Shown: positions 18,527-27,479 of the stretch, one piece after another | Position numbering within the stretch: position 1 is the stretch's first letter | Layout of the letters: each line of letters starts with the position of its first letter | NCBI GenBank assembly: GCA_016784605.1 | Contig: JADHUI010000021.1 | Span: 1-44,944, forward strand | Direction of reading: 5' to 3' | Length of the DNA: 44,944 bases | Origin: Fidelibacterota bacterium | GTDB taxonomy: Bacteria; Fidelibacterota; Marinisomatia; Marinisomatales; UBA1611 | The notes under the pieces: model-generated | The model's database searches: none | What the model was told of the DNA's origin: nothing | Seen by the model: the letters and a program-made list of their open reading frames with translations, nothing else | Position numbers and translations under genes: made by a program

Positions 18527-19429
18527 TCAAGCGCCATTTGTCCCAGTTTTGGAAAGATATAAATCTTCAAGAGAAGTTTTGGGAATAATTGCATCTACAT
18601 TACATTCATTCTGAACCAGTAGTGGGGCAATATCGGAGATTCTCCCCTGGGATACGCTTACTAACAATGAGCCATTTTTTTCTTCACAACGATGAATCCA
18701 ATCTTTGGATTTCAGCACGGATTGTGCCTTTTCCAATGGGCTTACATGAATCTCTGTTGTAAACAAATCCGATTCAGATAGTAAGTCATCCATTTTACCT
18801 GAGGTGATTAGACGCCCATGATAAATAATGGCAACATGCGAACATATTTTTTGCACTTCGTCCAGTAGATGAGATGAAATAAAAATAGTGATTCCTTCGC
18901 TATTTAATTCTTTTACCAAATCTCGAACTTCTTTCATCCCTTGTGGATCAAGACCATTCGTTGGCTCATCCAAAATCAATAGTTTTGGTTTAGCAAGTAG
19001 TGCTTGAGCAATGCCTAATCTTTGACGCATGCCTTGTGAATAATGTTTGACTTTATCATTGGCTCTTTCTAAAAGCCCAACCCTTTTCAATACTATTGGA
19101 ATTTGGCCAAATCCATTTCCATCCATTCGAGCTAGCATTTCAAGATTCGTTTTTGCTGAAAGATGTTTGTAAAAGTCTGCCCGTTCAATAAATGCGCCAA
19201 CTCGCCCTAATGCTTTTTGATGGTTTTGTTGAACAGATTGACCCTGAATAAATACCTCACCACTATCGGGGCGAATCAAATCAGTCATCATACGAATAGT
19301 AGTGGATTTTCCACTACCATTCGGACCCAAAAATCCAAATACAGATCCTTCAGGGATTTCGAGTGATAGATTATCCACAGCTTTACGTGGACCGAAAGAT
19401 TTACTTAAGTTTATTGTTTCTAAAATCAT
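18527..19429 (-). CDS. ABC transporter ATP-binding protein
   Basis: 300 aa. Walker A GPNGSGKST (about 36-44), signature YSQGMRQRLGIAQALL, Walker B LLILDEPTNGLDP and the H-loop SSHLLDE are all intact, so it should hydrolyse ATP. Sequence style is that of CcmA/NatA-type exporters. It starts inside the end of carA (4-nt overlap) and runs directly into the permease gene. Its placement between carA and carB is unusual and ties its expression to pyrimidine/arginine supply. Confidence 0.95.
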   Translation of the reverse strand: MILETINLSKSFGPRKAVDNLSLEIPEGSVFGFLGPNGSGKSTTIRMMTDLIRPDSGEVFIQGQSVQQNHQKALGRVGAFIERADFYKHLSAKTNLEMLARMDGNGFGQIPIVLKRVGLLERANDKVKHYSQGMRQRLGIAQALLAKPKLLILDEPTNGLDPQGMKEVRDLVKELNSEGITIFISSHLLDEVQKICSHVAIIYHGRLITSGKMDDLLSESDLFTTEIHVSPLEKAQSVLKSKDWIHRCEEKNGSLLVSVSQGRISDIAPLLVQNECNVDAIIPKTSLEDLYLSKTGTNGA

Positions 19430-20514
19430 GATTGCATCAAGCGAATATATTTTTGAAATAAGTAGCGACTATCATGTGGCCCCGGACTAGACTCGGGATG
19501 ATACTGAACAGAGAATGCATTTAATTCATCGCAACGAATTCCTTCCGAAGTATTGTCATTTAAGTTTACATGTGTTGCTACAACATTTGTAGGAAGTGAA
19601 TCCAAATCAACTGCAAAACCATGATTTTGGCTCGTGATTTCTACTTTTCCGGTTTCTAAATTTTTTACAGGATGATTGCTTCCTCGATGCCCAAATTTTA
19701 ATTTAAACGTTTTTGCGCCCAAAGCTAATGCTAATATTTGATGTCCAAGGCAAATGCCAAATAGGGGTTTTGCTCCTAATAATTTTTTTACTGTTTTAAT
19801 TCCATACGTAACCGCTTCCGGATCACCCGGGCCATTACTTAAAAACACACCATCGGGGTTGTAATTCAATATTTCGTTCGAAGAAACGTTTGCAGGAAAA
19901 ACAGTAACATGACAACAATGGCTTTCTAATAATCTTAATATATTATGTTTGATCCCAAAATCTATGGCGGCAACATTCAACCGTCCTTCCTTGGGTTCAT
20001 TCCATTGGTATGAATTATCACATGTAACGTCTTTAGCTAAATCAAGCCCTGTCATATTTGGAGCTTTTTCTAGCTTCTTTTTTAAAGATTCAATATCTGT
20101 ATCAATCGTCGATATGATTCCATTCATGGCTCCATGGTCTCGGATATGTCGCGTTAAGGCTCGCGTATCAACTCCTTGGATTCCAACAATTTTATGATCT
20201 TTTAGATAATGGCCAAGAGATTGCGTCGAACGCCAGTTGGATGGTATTTCTGTTTCTTCTTTTATGACAAATCCAGCAACTTGTATATGATCCGATTCTA
20301 TGTCGTCTAGATTTACACCATAATTTCCCATATGCGGTGATGTCATGGTTACGATTTGTTTACAATAGGATGGGTCCGTCAAAATCTCTTGGTAACCGGT
20401 CATGCCTGTATTGAAACAGACTTCGCCAATACTTTCTCCTTCACACCCAAAAGTTTTTCCTATAAAAAAACGGCCATCCTGTAACAAAAGGATGGCCGTT
20501 GGATTAATTCTCAT
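19426..20514 (-). CDS. carA: Carbamoyl-phosphate synthase small (glutaminase) subunit
   Basis: 362 aa. Supplies ammonia from glutamine to CarB. The N-terminal domain has FNTGMTGYQEILTDPSY and the C-terminal class I amidotransferase domain has the nucleophile GICLGHQ, the FGHRGSNHPV segment, and the triad His/Glu in QYHPESSPGP. Codons 6-17 contain a perfect 11-bp inverted repeat followed by seven Ts, which is listed separately. No Shine-Dalgarno is evident; instead an 8-bp inverted repeat abuts the ATG. The conserved first beta strand starts at residue 7, so the start at 20514 is required. Confidence 0.97.
   Translation of the reverse strand: MRINPTAILLLQDGRFFIGKTFGCEGESIGEVCFNTGMTGYQEILTDPSYCKQIVTMTSPHMGNYGVNLDDIESDHIQVAGFVIKEETEIPSNWRSTQSLGHYLKDHKIVGIQGVDTRALTRHIRDHGAMNGIISTIDTDIESLKKKLEKAPNMTGLDLAKDVTCDNSYQWNEPKEGRLNVAAIDFGIKHNILRLLESHCCHVTVFPANVSSNEILNYNPDGVFLSNGPGDPEAVTYGIKTVKKLLGAKPLFGICLGHQILALALGAKTFKLKFGHRGSNHPVKNLETGKVEITSQNHGFAVDLDSLPTNVVATHVNLNDNTSEGIRCDELNAFSVQYHPESSPGPHDSRYLFQKYIRLMQS
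20464..20499 (-). promoter_or_regulatory. Terminator-like hairpin plus T7 tract inside the 5' end of carA
   Basis: On the minus strand ACGGCCATCCT (20499-20489) pairs perfectly with AGGATGGCCGT (20480-20470) around an 8-nt loop, and seven Ts (20470-20464) follow at once. That is the full form of an intrinsic terminator, yet it lies at about +16 to +51 of the carA coding sequence and is translated. A ribosome starting carA would cover it, so it could act as a translation-coupled attenuator. It is directional: the opposite strand has no T-tract after the stem. Confidence 0.7.
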
Positions 20515-20536
20515 AACTGAATTTGAAATAATTCAG
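20513..20536 (-). promoter_or_regulatory. 8-bp inverted repeat abutting the carA start codon
   Basis: AACTGAAT (20536-20529) and ATTCAGTT (20520-20513) form a perfect stem on the minus strand, with an 8-nt loop. The last bases of the stem run into the ATG. In RNA this would cover the initiation region, where no normal ribosome-binding site is seen. It may be an operator or part of the same control switch as the downstream hairpin. Confidence 0.5.
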
Positions 20537-20554
20537 TTTAATAAAAAAATAAAT

Positions 20555-21418
20555 TTAGTTAATAAGGACAAGAACTTTACACTCGGCAAATAAATCAAAT
20601 GATTTTTGGGCAGCTTTTATTTCAAGCCCCGATTTTAAAGACACTACAGGGTTTGTCTTGCCAGAATAATCTTTATTTAATGCTTTAACAATTAATGGAT
20701 TTTTTCCAATTCGTTTTTCCAGTTCTGGCGAGCCCAAAGTGTGCGCATAACCAACTAAGCCTTTATTAATTGCATTTCCTCGAGTTGAATTATTCATACC
20801 ATAAATGGGTGTACCATTTTCATCAACTATTCTTGGGGCGATGGCAGGTTTTAAAGATGTATTCCTTGCGTCAATTACAATGCCAGTTATTCTTTGTGCT
20901 TTTGGAATTGTTGAGCGTGTCATTAAGTATTGTGCACTTTTGGATTTGTCCGGTGCAAAGCCGACTCCGGGGAAAATAATTTCAGATAATCCAACCATTG
21001 AAATAGCCATAGCCACTTCTACGTTTCCGTCTTTAATAAATTCAACTTCTCCGTTTTGATAGGCACTTGAAACATAAGACGATATACGTTTTTCAATTGT
21101 AGGGTCGTATTGCATGAATTCGCCAAGTGGAATACCATTATAGTTTACCTGCTTAACAAGGTTGTTTATATTGTTTCTTGCTCGATTCTTTGCAGAACCT
21201 TGGGCGAATTTTATTTTTTTATCACTAGGGGATGGCGCTTCACTGTTGGATAGCTGAATTTTAGCTACACCTTTTCCAACTATAACGCGCTTTTCATAAT
21301 CAATAAACCCTTGGTCACTTCTTTGAATAATAGAAGATTGGGCGAATAATAAGGATGATACGAAGATTAAAACGGCTCCGGATTGAATCCTTTTATAAGA
21401 AGAATACATTTTCATCAT
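20555..21418 (-). CDS. Secreted LPP20/FlgT-like protein
   Basis: About 287 aa from the chosen ATG. It has a basic N-terminus, then a hydrophobic signal (GAVLIFVSSLLFAQSS), and an LPP20-type domain: GKGVAKIQLS and arrays of Ala/Asn helices (AKNRARNNINNLVKQV). A second half carries TGIVIDARNTSLKPAIAPRIVDENGTPIYG, a segment widely seen in periplasmic proteins of unknown role. The frame remains open to 21469, and start choice among three near ATGs is uncertain. It lies just upstream of carA on the same strand and could share its transcript. Confidence 0.7.
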   Translation of the reverse strand: MMKMYSSYKRIQSGAVLIFVSSLLFAQSSIIQRSDQGFIDYEKRVIVGKGVAKIQLSNSEAPSPSDKKIKFAQGSAKNRARNNINNLVKQVNYNGIPLGEFMQYDPTIEKRISSYVSSAYQNGEVEFIKDGNVEVAMAISMVGLSEIIFPGVGFAPDKSKSAQYLMTRSTIPKAQRITGIVIDARNTSLKPAIAPRIVDENGTPIYGMNNSTRGNAINKGLVGYAHTLGSPELEKRIGKNPLIVKALNKDYSGKTNPVVSLKSGLEIKAAQKSFDLFAECKVLVLIN

Positions 21419-21500
21419 GGTTAGAAGGTAATTCATTTTTATTGGAAGGCGCAACTGAATCCAATACAATCACTGATCTTTTTTTTGTATTTTCAATCGT

Positions 21501-22469
21501 ATGTTTAAATTAAAGAACCTTTCACTCATATTATTCCTAACCATTTTTTCTAGCTGTGTAGAAAACATAATCACTATTCGTATCCACCCGGATGGCCGAT
21601 CGCATATTCAGTTTATGTCCAAAGGGGATTCAACAGATGTTTTTAATCAAGATTATTTGCATCCTAATTCTCCCAAATGGCATTCTATTTCTAAATCCAC
21701 AATAAATAAGGATGGTGACATCATTTGGGAGACAATCACCGATGGTCTTGTAGCAGCTAATTCAACTGTAGCGCCACCTTCATCAGAATTTTCTCTTAAT
21801 TATTCAATCAATACATTTATGAGTAAAAATTGGTTTTCTACTACTTATAAATTAAAGGCGACATTCCCCCAATTATTAGATTACAATAATACACCCTTAT
21901 TATCAGAATCATTATTAACGGATAAAATGGATAGTATTCAATGGTTACCCGAAGCATTAATGGATATTACGAATTCAGCTTTAAATCAATTATATATGGA
22001 TTCGTTAATTCAATTCCCATATCCGCAAGATAGACTCTCTAATCACTTCCGAAATGCGTTTTCACATATACAATCTGAAATGCTCCTGGATGAATTAAAG
22101 GTTGATAGGGTTTTATTCCTTTCGCGCATTCTTGCTCCATTCAAGAATGTAGATTCTCTTTTTATTATAGAGTTGGCTCATGCTATGGTCCCATTAGAAA
22201 ATAAACTAGAAAATACGATTAAGCTTAAAGATGACCAGTTTAAAATCAGACTCACGCTCCCTGGGGTTTTACAATCTACAAATGCAACATCCATATCTAA
22301 TGATACCCTAAAGTGGGAATTTGGCCTTAATGAATTTCTTAACGATGCATATATACTTGAAGCAACGAGTACGATCTATTCTGTTAAAGGTTTACAAAAA
22401 ACCATAACTTTGGGCTCTATAATCCTATTAATTGGGCTTGGACTGCTATACAGAAAAAAATACACATGA
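21501..22469 (+). CDS. Probable lipoprotein with C-terminal membrane anchor, function unknown
   Basis: 322 aa. The N-terminal signal sequence ends in TIFSSC, compatible with a relaxed lipobox (Cys19). A beta-rich region follows, starting with ITIRIHPDGRSHIQFMSKGD, then a helical middle, and one C-terminal TM segment (about 300-316) followed by basic residues. The combination of lipid anchor and TM helix suggests an envelope protein exposed to the periplasm. I do not recognise a family. It begins a plus-strand run of four envelope genes ending in ligA and overlaps the next gene by 4 nt. Confidence 0.65.
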   Translation: MFKLKNLSLILFLTIFSSCVENIITIRIHPDGRSHIQFMSKGDSTDVFNQDYLHPNSPKWHSISKSTINKDGDIIWETITDGLVAANSTVAPPSSEFSLNYSINTFMSKNWFSTTYKLKATFPQLLDYNNTPLLSESLLTDKMDSIQWLPEALMDITNSALNQLYMDSLIQFPYPQDRLSNHFRNAFSHIQSEMLLDELKVDRVLFLSRILAPFKNVDSLFIIELAHAMVPLENKLENTIKLKDDQFKIRLTLPGVLQSTNATSISNDTLKWEFGLNEFLNDAYILEATSTIYSVKGLQKTITLGSIILLIGLGLLYRKKYT

Positions 22470-22888
22470 TAAAAAAAATATTTATACTGGTTGGGCTTTT
22501 GATTTGGGTGAATATGTCCAACCCAAAATACAATGATCTGCATTTGTCCATTTTAACTGAAGAATATTTTAAGACAGAAAATTTGGCTCCTAAATTGATT
22601 GGGCACCGAATTTACATGGATGAAAAAGATCGTATTTTTCTAATCGACATAGAATCAACAACTATTACATCATGGGATGATATCTATTTTTCTTTTGAGG
22701 CATTATCCTTGTTAGGCAAATTATCTAGGGGCGAATTTCAAACATTTATTGTAGTATTGCATATCCCCGACCAAATTTTGCCCTTTGTTACAATATCTAG
22801 TGCAGAATGTGCTAAACGATTTTTTGTTGATGGAGATTATGAAGAAAAATGGTGGCGTGGGGAATGTTTGCAGGTGAAAGAATTATGA
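22466..22888 (+). CDS. Hypothetical exported protein
   Basis: 140 aa with an N-terminal hydrophobic stretch (KKIFILVGLLIWVNMS) that looks like a signal peptide or anchor. The rest is a small alpha/beta-like domain containing two cysteines (ISSAEC, WWRGEC), possibly a disulphide pair. No family recognised. ATGA overlaps on both sides couple it to its neighbours, so it is probably expressed as part of this envelope cluster. Confidence 0.6.
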   Translation: MIKKIFILVGLLIWVNMSNPKYNDLHLSILTEEYFKTENLAPKLIGHRIYMDEKDRIFLIDIESTTITSWDDIYFSFEALSLLGKLSRGEFQTFIVVLHIPDQILPFVTISSAECAKRFFVDGDYEEKWWRGECLQVKEL

Positions 22889-23430
22889 AAAACCTAATAA
22901 TAATCTTAATTGCACTATTGCAACTCGGATGTTCAAAAAAGGAAAATACTATGGGTAATAGCCAAAAAATGCATCATTATCTTGGGATAGAAATGAATAT
23001 GCAAACATGGAATTTGTTAACGAAGAAGAATAGAAATGATCAAGATGATACTCGAATGGTCTATTTTGCAAAAGCATCTAACTATCATTGGAAAGAATCC
23101 CCACAATTTGAACCAATAAATGAACAGCGCGGTGAATGGCTTATTTCACATGTATATGCAGTTTTAGGTCATGGAGAAAATGCGCTTGATCATGCTCAAA
23201 GTTGTATGAATTTGACAAAAAAACATACTTTTAAAGATTTTGACCTCGCTTATGCATATGAAGGGATGGCTCGGGCTTATGCTGCGCTGAACAATTCTAC
23301 AAAAATGGAAAAGTATTTCCTTTTGGCAAAAGAAGCCGGTGACAGCATCCAGAGCGAAGAAGATAAAAAAATGTTTTTTTCAGATTTACATAATGGGCCT
23401 TGGTATGAATGTCTTAAAACAGGGGATTAA
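22885..23430 (+). CDS. Lipoprotein with TPR-like helical domain
   Basis: 181 aa from ATG 22885, chosen because it overlaps the previous stop (ATGA) and opens directly into a lipoprotein signal ending LLQLGC. The mature part is helical: a GEWLISHVYAVLGHGENALDHAQSC segment and an AYEGMARAYAALNN segment resemble two TPR-like hairpins. A related soluble protein type with the phrase NEQRGEWLISHVYAVLG is widespread in bacteria, but I know no function. An upstream in-frame ATG at 22849 would spoil the signal peptide. Confidence 0.65.
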   Translation: MKNLIIILIALLQLGCSKKENTMGNSQKMHHYLGIEMNMQTWNLLTKKNRNDQDDTRMVYFAKASNYHWKESPQFEPINEQRGEWLISHVYAVLGHGENALDHAQSCMNLTKKHTFKDFDLAYAYEGMARAYAALNNSTKMEKYFLLAKEAGDSIQSEEDKKMFFSDLHNGPWYECLKTGD

Positions 23431-23439
23431 TTAATAATT

Positions 23440-23907
23440 ATGAAAAATATTTTAATGTATCTGAGTATCTCCTTACTTCTTTGTCCCTTGAGCGCCCAAG
23501 ATCATTTATCTAAAAACAAACCTGGGATTTTTGATTTATTATTTAAACCTTCAGAAAGGTTAATTCATCATTCGCCTAAACCTTTTTTTCAAAATAGACC
23601 CATAGAATTACAATTATATATTGACTTTCCTAATGATTCACTCGAAATGGCTTCAATATTTCTTAAAACCGATCAAATGAGTCAATTTCAGGAGCAACCC
23701 TTAAAAGTAAAAAAGGGACTATATACATTTGAACTTAATCAAAAAGTTTACCCAGGAATTACTGTCGAATACTTCTATTATGTAAAAACACTCTCTCAAG
23801 GATCTTTTGCGTACCCATTAAATGAAGTTGGAGAAATTGACCCAATCAAACAAAGATTTATAGACCCAGTTGACTATTATAAATGGAAAAAGATTTTAAA
23901 TCGATGA
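23440..23907 (+). CDS. Exported beta-domain protein, function unknown
   Basis: 155 aa with a clear signal peptide (ILMYLSISLLLCPLSAQ, cleavage near 19-20). The mature domain has alternating hydrophobic strands (IELQLYIDF, KKGLYTFEL, ITVEYFYYVKT) like an Ig or carbohydrate-binding-type beta sandwich. No enzyme motif. The stop overlaps the ligA start as ATGA, so it is translationally coupled to a DNA-replication gene. That is probably only an accident of compact gene order. Confidence 0.6.
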   Translation: MKNILMYLSISLLLCPLSAQDHLSKNKPGIFDLLFKPSERLIHHSPKPFFQNRPIELQLYIDFPNDSLEMASIFLKTDQMSQFQEQPLKVKKGLYTFELNQKVYPGITVEYFYYVKTLSQGSFAYPLNEVGEIDPIKQRFIDPVDYYKWKKILNR

Positions 23908-25913
23908 CAACTTCTCTTAAGGAAATCCAATCATTACGCGAGCAAATTGAAGATCATAATTACCGTTATTATATCTTAAATGACCCCATTATTTCAGATG
24001 GTGAATATGATATTCTTTTCCGGGCATTAGAAAAATTAGAACAGAATTTTCCTGATTTAATTTCATCTGATTCACCAACACAAAGGGTCGGCAATATACA
24101 TCTGAATTCATTTGGGACATTGACTCATAGAACGCCTATGTTATCATTGGCAAATGCTATGAACCGAGAAGAGCTTGAAGCATTTTATAACCGCATAAAG
24201 AAACAATGGGATGATGATTCAACATTTACATTTGTGGGTGAGCCTAAACTGGATGGGCTTGGCGTAGAAGTTATCTATGAAAATGGGCATTTTATCCATG
24301 GGTCAACTCGCGGTGATGGATATACAGGGGAAGATATTTCTTTAAATTTGCGAACCATACGTGCTATTCCACTCGTATTGCGAAATCATAAATTACGACC
24401 ACCAAAATTATTAGAAGTTCGAGGCGAAGTGTTTATATCTAAATTAGATTTTGAAAAACTCAATATAAATAGAGAAAAGAATGGGGATCCGCCTTTTGCT
24501 AACCCAAGAAATGCAGCGGCAGGAAGCTTAAGGCAATTAAATCCTAAAGTAACAGCTAATCGACCGTTATCCATTTTTTTCTATGAATCAGGTATAATAG
24601 AAGGACATTCTTTTGATTCCCATCTTAAATTTTTAAAAGCCTTAAATGAATGGGGTTTGCCTACAAATCCCTATATTGAAAAATGTGTCGGTGTAAATGC
24701 TTTAATTCAATACCATGAAAAAATGGAATCCATTCGCAATGAAATACCTTATGAGATTGATGGGACTGTTTTCAAAATTGACCATTACCCCATTCGTGAA
24801 ATTCTGGGCACAAGAAGTCGTTCCCCGCGATGGGCTATTGCAGGGAAATTCCAAGCACAGCAGGCAACAACTATTATTCATGAAATTGATGTACAAGTTG
24901 GACGAACAGGCGCATTGACGCCCGTTGCAAAATTAGAACCTGTTTTTGTTGGTGGAGTAACAGTGACAAATGCTACACTTCACAATCAAGACGAAATTGA
25001 TCGAAAAGATATTCGTGTTGGGGATACAGTCATTATTGAACGTGCCGGAGATGTTATACCAAAAATCGTAAAAGTTGTGACTGGGAAACGAAAAAATAAT
25101 TCTTCCCCATTTACTATTCCAAAACAATGCCCTGTATGCAAACACGAAGCTAATCGTTTTGGCGATGATGTTGTTATTCGTTGCACCAACGTATCCTGCC
25201 TGGCTCAACTCAAAGGACATATAGAACATTTTGTATCTAAACTTGCTTTAGACATTGATGGCTTTGGCGAAAAAATAGTGAACCAATTAGTTGATAAATC
25301 TATTATTAAAAAAATAGATGATATTTTTACACTAGATATTCATACAATTGCTAATCTTGATCGAATGGGAGAGAAATCTGCAAAAAATTTGATCGAATCT
25401 ATTGCAGATGCGAAACAAACCACTTTTGCCCGATTTATATATGCCTTAGGGATTCGCAATGTTGGGGAACATATTTCTAAAGTTTTGGAAAAACATTTCT
25501 TAGGTGATTTAAGCTTATTTCAACATGCGACTCAAGAAGAATTAGAAACCATAGATGAAATTGGTCCCATCGTTGCTGAAACAGTTTTTCAATTTTGGTC
25601 CGACCCTGAAAATATATCTATGGTAAATCATTGTCTTGAATTAGGCATTTCATTCGAAAAAATAATTGTTTCCAACAAACAACCACTTACGGGAATTACT
25701 TTTGTTTTTACTGGGTCATTTGACCAATTTACTCGGACAGAAGCAAAAGGAATGGTAGAACAATTAGGAGGAAAAGCAGCGGGATCTGTCAGTAAAAAGA
25801 CAAACTTTGTTGTTGCTGGGCCTGGAGCAGGATCAAAACGAACAAAGGCAGAATCACTCAATATTTCTATTATAACTGAAGAAGAATTTCTGCAAATGGT
25901 TGAATCATTTTAA
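23904..25913 (+). CDS. ligA: NAD-dependent DNA ligase
   Basis: 669 aa from ATG 23904, the start that overlaps the previous stop; the in-frame ATG at 23883 would add seven residues. It seals nicks during replication and repair. The adenylation lysine is in EPKLDGLG (Lys115), followed by the GxxRGDGYTGED and DGTVFK nucleotidyltransferase motifs, an OB fold, a four-cysteine zinc finger (CPVC ... C ... C, about 410-437), HhH repeats, and a C-terminal BRCT domain (from about 590). All domains of bacterial LigA are in normal order. Confidence 0.98.
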   Translation: MTTSLKEIQSLREQIEDHNYRYYILNDPIISDGEYDILFRALEKLEQNFPDLISSDSPTQRVGNIHLNSFGTLTHRTPMLSLANAMNREELEAFYNRIKKQWDDDSTFTFVGEPKLDGLGVEVIYENGHFIHGSTRGDGYTGEDISLNLRTIRAIPLVLRNHKLRPPKLLEVRGEVFISKLDFEKLNINREKNGDPPFANPRNAAAGSLRQLNPKVTANRPLSIFFYESGIIEGHSFDSHLKFLKALNEWGLPTNPYIEKCVGVNALIQYHEKMESIRNEIPYEIDGTVFKIDHYPIREILGTRSRSPRWAIAGKFQAQQATTIIHEIDVQVGRTGALTPVAKLEPVFVGGVTVTNATLHNQDEIDRKDIRVGDTVIIERAGDVIPKIVKVVTGKRKNNSSPFTIPKQCPVCKHEANRFGDDVVIRCTNVSCLAQLKGHIEHFVSKLALDIDGFGEKIVNQLVDKSIIKKIDDIFTLDIHTIANLDRMGEKSAKNLIESIADAKQTTFARFIYALGIRNVGEHISKVLEKHFLGDLSLFQHATQEELETIDEIGPIVAETVFQFWSDPENISMVNHCLELGISFEKIIVSNKQPLTGITFVFTGSFDQFTRTEAKGMVEQLGGKAAGSVSKKTNFVVAGPGAGSKRTKAESLNISIITEEEFLQMVESF

Positions 25914-27100
25914 TGCGAACCATTATAGTTTTCTTATTATTTTCTCATCTCGGTTTTTCACAATCTTATCGATTGGAAAAAATAAAAACTAAAATTTCAA
26001 AATCGCTCTATATAACACAGCCAAATGATCAATCTAATCGCTTGTTTGTTGTTTCGCAAAAAGGAACGATACATATCATTCAAAATGGAAAGGTTTTAAA
26101 ACAACCATTCTTAGATATATCTGACCGAGTTCATGGGTCAAAACTCCCCGGGAGCGAAGAAGGATTGTTGGGGCTCGCATTCCACCCAAAATATTCAACA
26201 AATGGTTTCTTTTATGTGAATTATGTCAATAAAAATGATTCCTCAATTGTATCACGGTTTCAAGTTTCATCGGATTCAAACCAAGCAAATAAATTATCAG
26301 AATCTGTGATATTATCTCTTCCGCAACCCTTCGGAAATCATAATGGTGGGCACCTTACTTTTGGGGTAAATGACGGTTTTCTATATATCGCTTTTGGAGA
26401 TGGGGGGAAATTTGGAGACCCCTTTAATCATGCGCAGCGATTGAATAATTGGTTTGGGAAAATTCTTCGAATAGACGTGGATAAATCATTCCCCTATGGT
26501 ATTCCGGACGATAATCCATTTATAAATAGCCCAAATGCAAAACCGGAAATATGGTGTTATGGGCTCCGAAACCCTTGGCGATTCTCTTTTGATAGAAAAA
26601 ATGGCAATCTCTTAATTGGGGATGTTGGACAAGATTTGTGGGAAGAAATAGATTGGGTATCATCTTCAGATTCTCGTGGTGCGAATTTTGGGTGGAAACG
26701 AATGGAAGGAAACCATTGTTACTCACCAGAAGAAAATTGTGAAAAAGAAGATTTACTTTTGCCCATCTATGAATACCCAAATAATGCAAATTATATGAAA
26801 ATCCTTATGGGGTTTGATGATAATGCAGCCACAGGTTGTTCTGTAACAGGTGGGTATGTATATCGTGGGAAATCTATCCCTGAATTATTTGGACGTTATA
26901 TATTTGGGGACTATTGCACTGGGCGTATTTGGTCCTTCAAAAATGAAAACAATCAAATGGTTGACTTTCGTAATGAACAAATCATATTGAAAAATAATAG
27001 TTCGTCTATGCCTCAGTTTGTTTCATCCTTTGGCGAAGATCAACAAGGTGAATTATATATTGTGGATTACCTTGGGGCTATTTACAAATTTGTCCCTTAA
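25913..27100 (+). CDS. Secreted PQQ-dependent sugar (glucose/sorbosone) dehydrogenase-like protein
   Basis: 395 aa with a signal peptide (TIIVFLLFSHLGFSQS). It is a six-bladed propeller of the GSDH/Yli-I type, shown by GSEEGLLGLAFHPKYSTNGFF, QPFGNHNGGHLTFG with the likely catalytic histidine, LYIAFGDGG, WCYGLRNPWRFSFD and GDVGQDLWEEID. It would oxidise sugars or aldoses in the periplasm using PQQ, although no PQQ biosynthesis genes are in view. Its ATG shares one base with the ligA stop (TAATG). Confidence 0.9.
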   Translation: MRTIIVFLLFSHLGFSQSYRLEKIKTKISKSLYITQPNDQSNRLFVVSQKGTIHIIQNGKVLKQPFLDISDRVHGSKLPGSEEGLLGLAFHPKYSTNGFFYVNYVNKNDSSIVSRFQVSSDSNQANKLSESVILSLPQPFGNHNGGHLTFGVNDGFLYIAFGDGGKFGDPFNHAQRLNNWFGKILRIDVDKSFPYGIPDDNPFINSPNAKPEIWCYGLRNPWRFSFDRKNGNLLIGDVGQDLWEEIDWVSSSDSRGANFGWKRMEGNHCYSPEENCEKEDLLLPIYEYPNNANYMKILMGFDDNAATGCSVTGGYVYRGKSIPELFGRYIFGDYCTGRIWSFKNENNQMVDFRNEQIILKNNSSSMPQFVSSFGEDQQGELYIVDYLGAIYKFVP

Positions 27101-27155
27101 TTTTTCATAGGTTCATTCACCTTATTTATTCTAACTCGCATTCAAAGGATATCAC

Positions 27156-27476
27156 ATGGAAACAAAAATGATGAAAATCGAAGAAATTGTTGGAGATCTT
27201 ATTTTGATTGTTTTAGACAATCATGATCCATTAAAGAAAATTGGAATTGACCAAGATAAAATATTTGTCTATGTAAATGGATATGATGAGAACGGTATTT
27301 GGATTCATCATCCTAAATTTAATGTACCCAATGTAACGGGTAAGGGAAAAGCAAAAACAAAAAATGTTGAAGCATCTATCCTTATTCCATGGCCTTTTAT
27401 CGTTTCAATTGCCCATTTCCCTGGCGCTGAAGGGTTTGATTTTCCATCTCCTTTTGAACAACATATTGGATTCTAA
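27156..27476 (+). CDS. Small conserved-looking hypothetical protein
   Basis: 106 aa, no signal peptide or TM segment, with mixed beta strands (DLILIVLDNHD, KIFVYVNGYDENGIWIHHP). AAAGGA lies 8 nt before the ATG, a good ribosome site. It sits 3 nt upstream of an ABC ATPase gene and may be part of that operon. No domain recognised. Confidence 0.6.
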   Translation: METKMMKIEEIVGDLILIVLDNHDPLKKIGIDQDKIFVYVNGYDENGIWIHHPKFNVPNVTGKGKAKTKNVEASILIPWPFIVSIAHFPGAEGFDFPSPFEQHIGF

Positions 27477-27479
27477 TTC

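Noticed and set aside
20513-20555. Intrinsic terminator between the LPP20-like gene and carA
   Set aside because: The 8-bp stem here has no T-tract after it on the minus strand; the true terminator-like shape lies inside carA.
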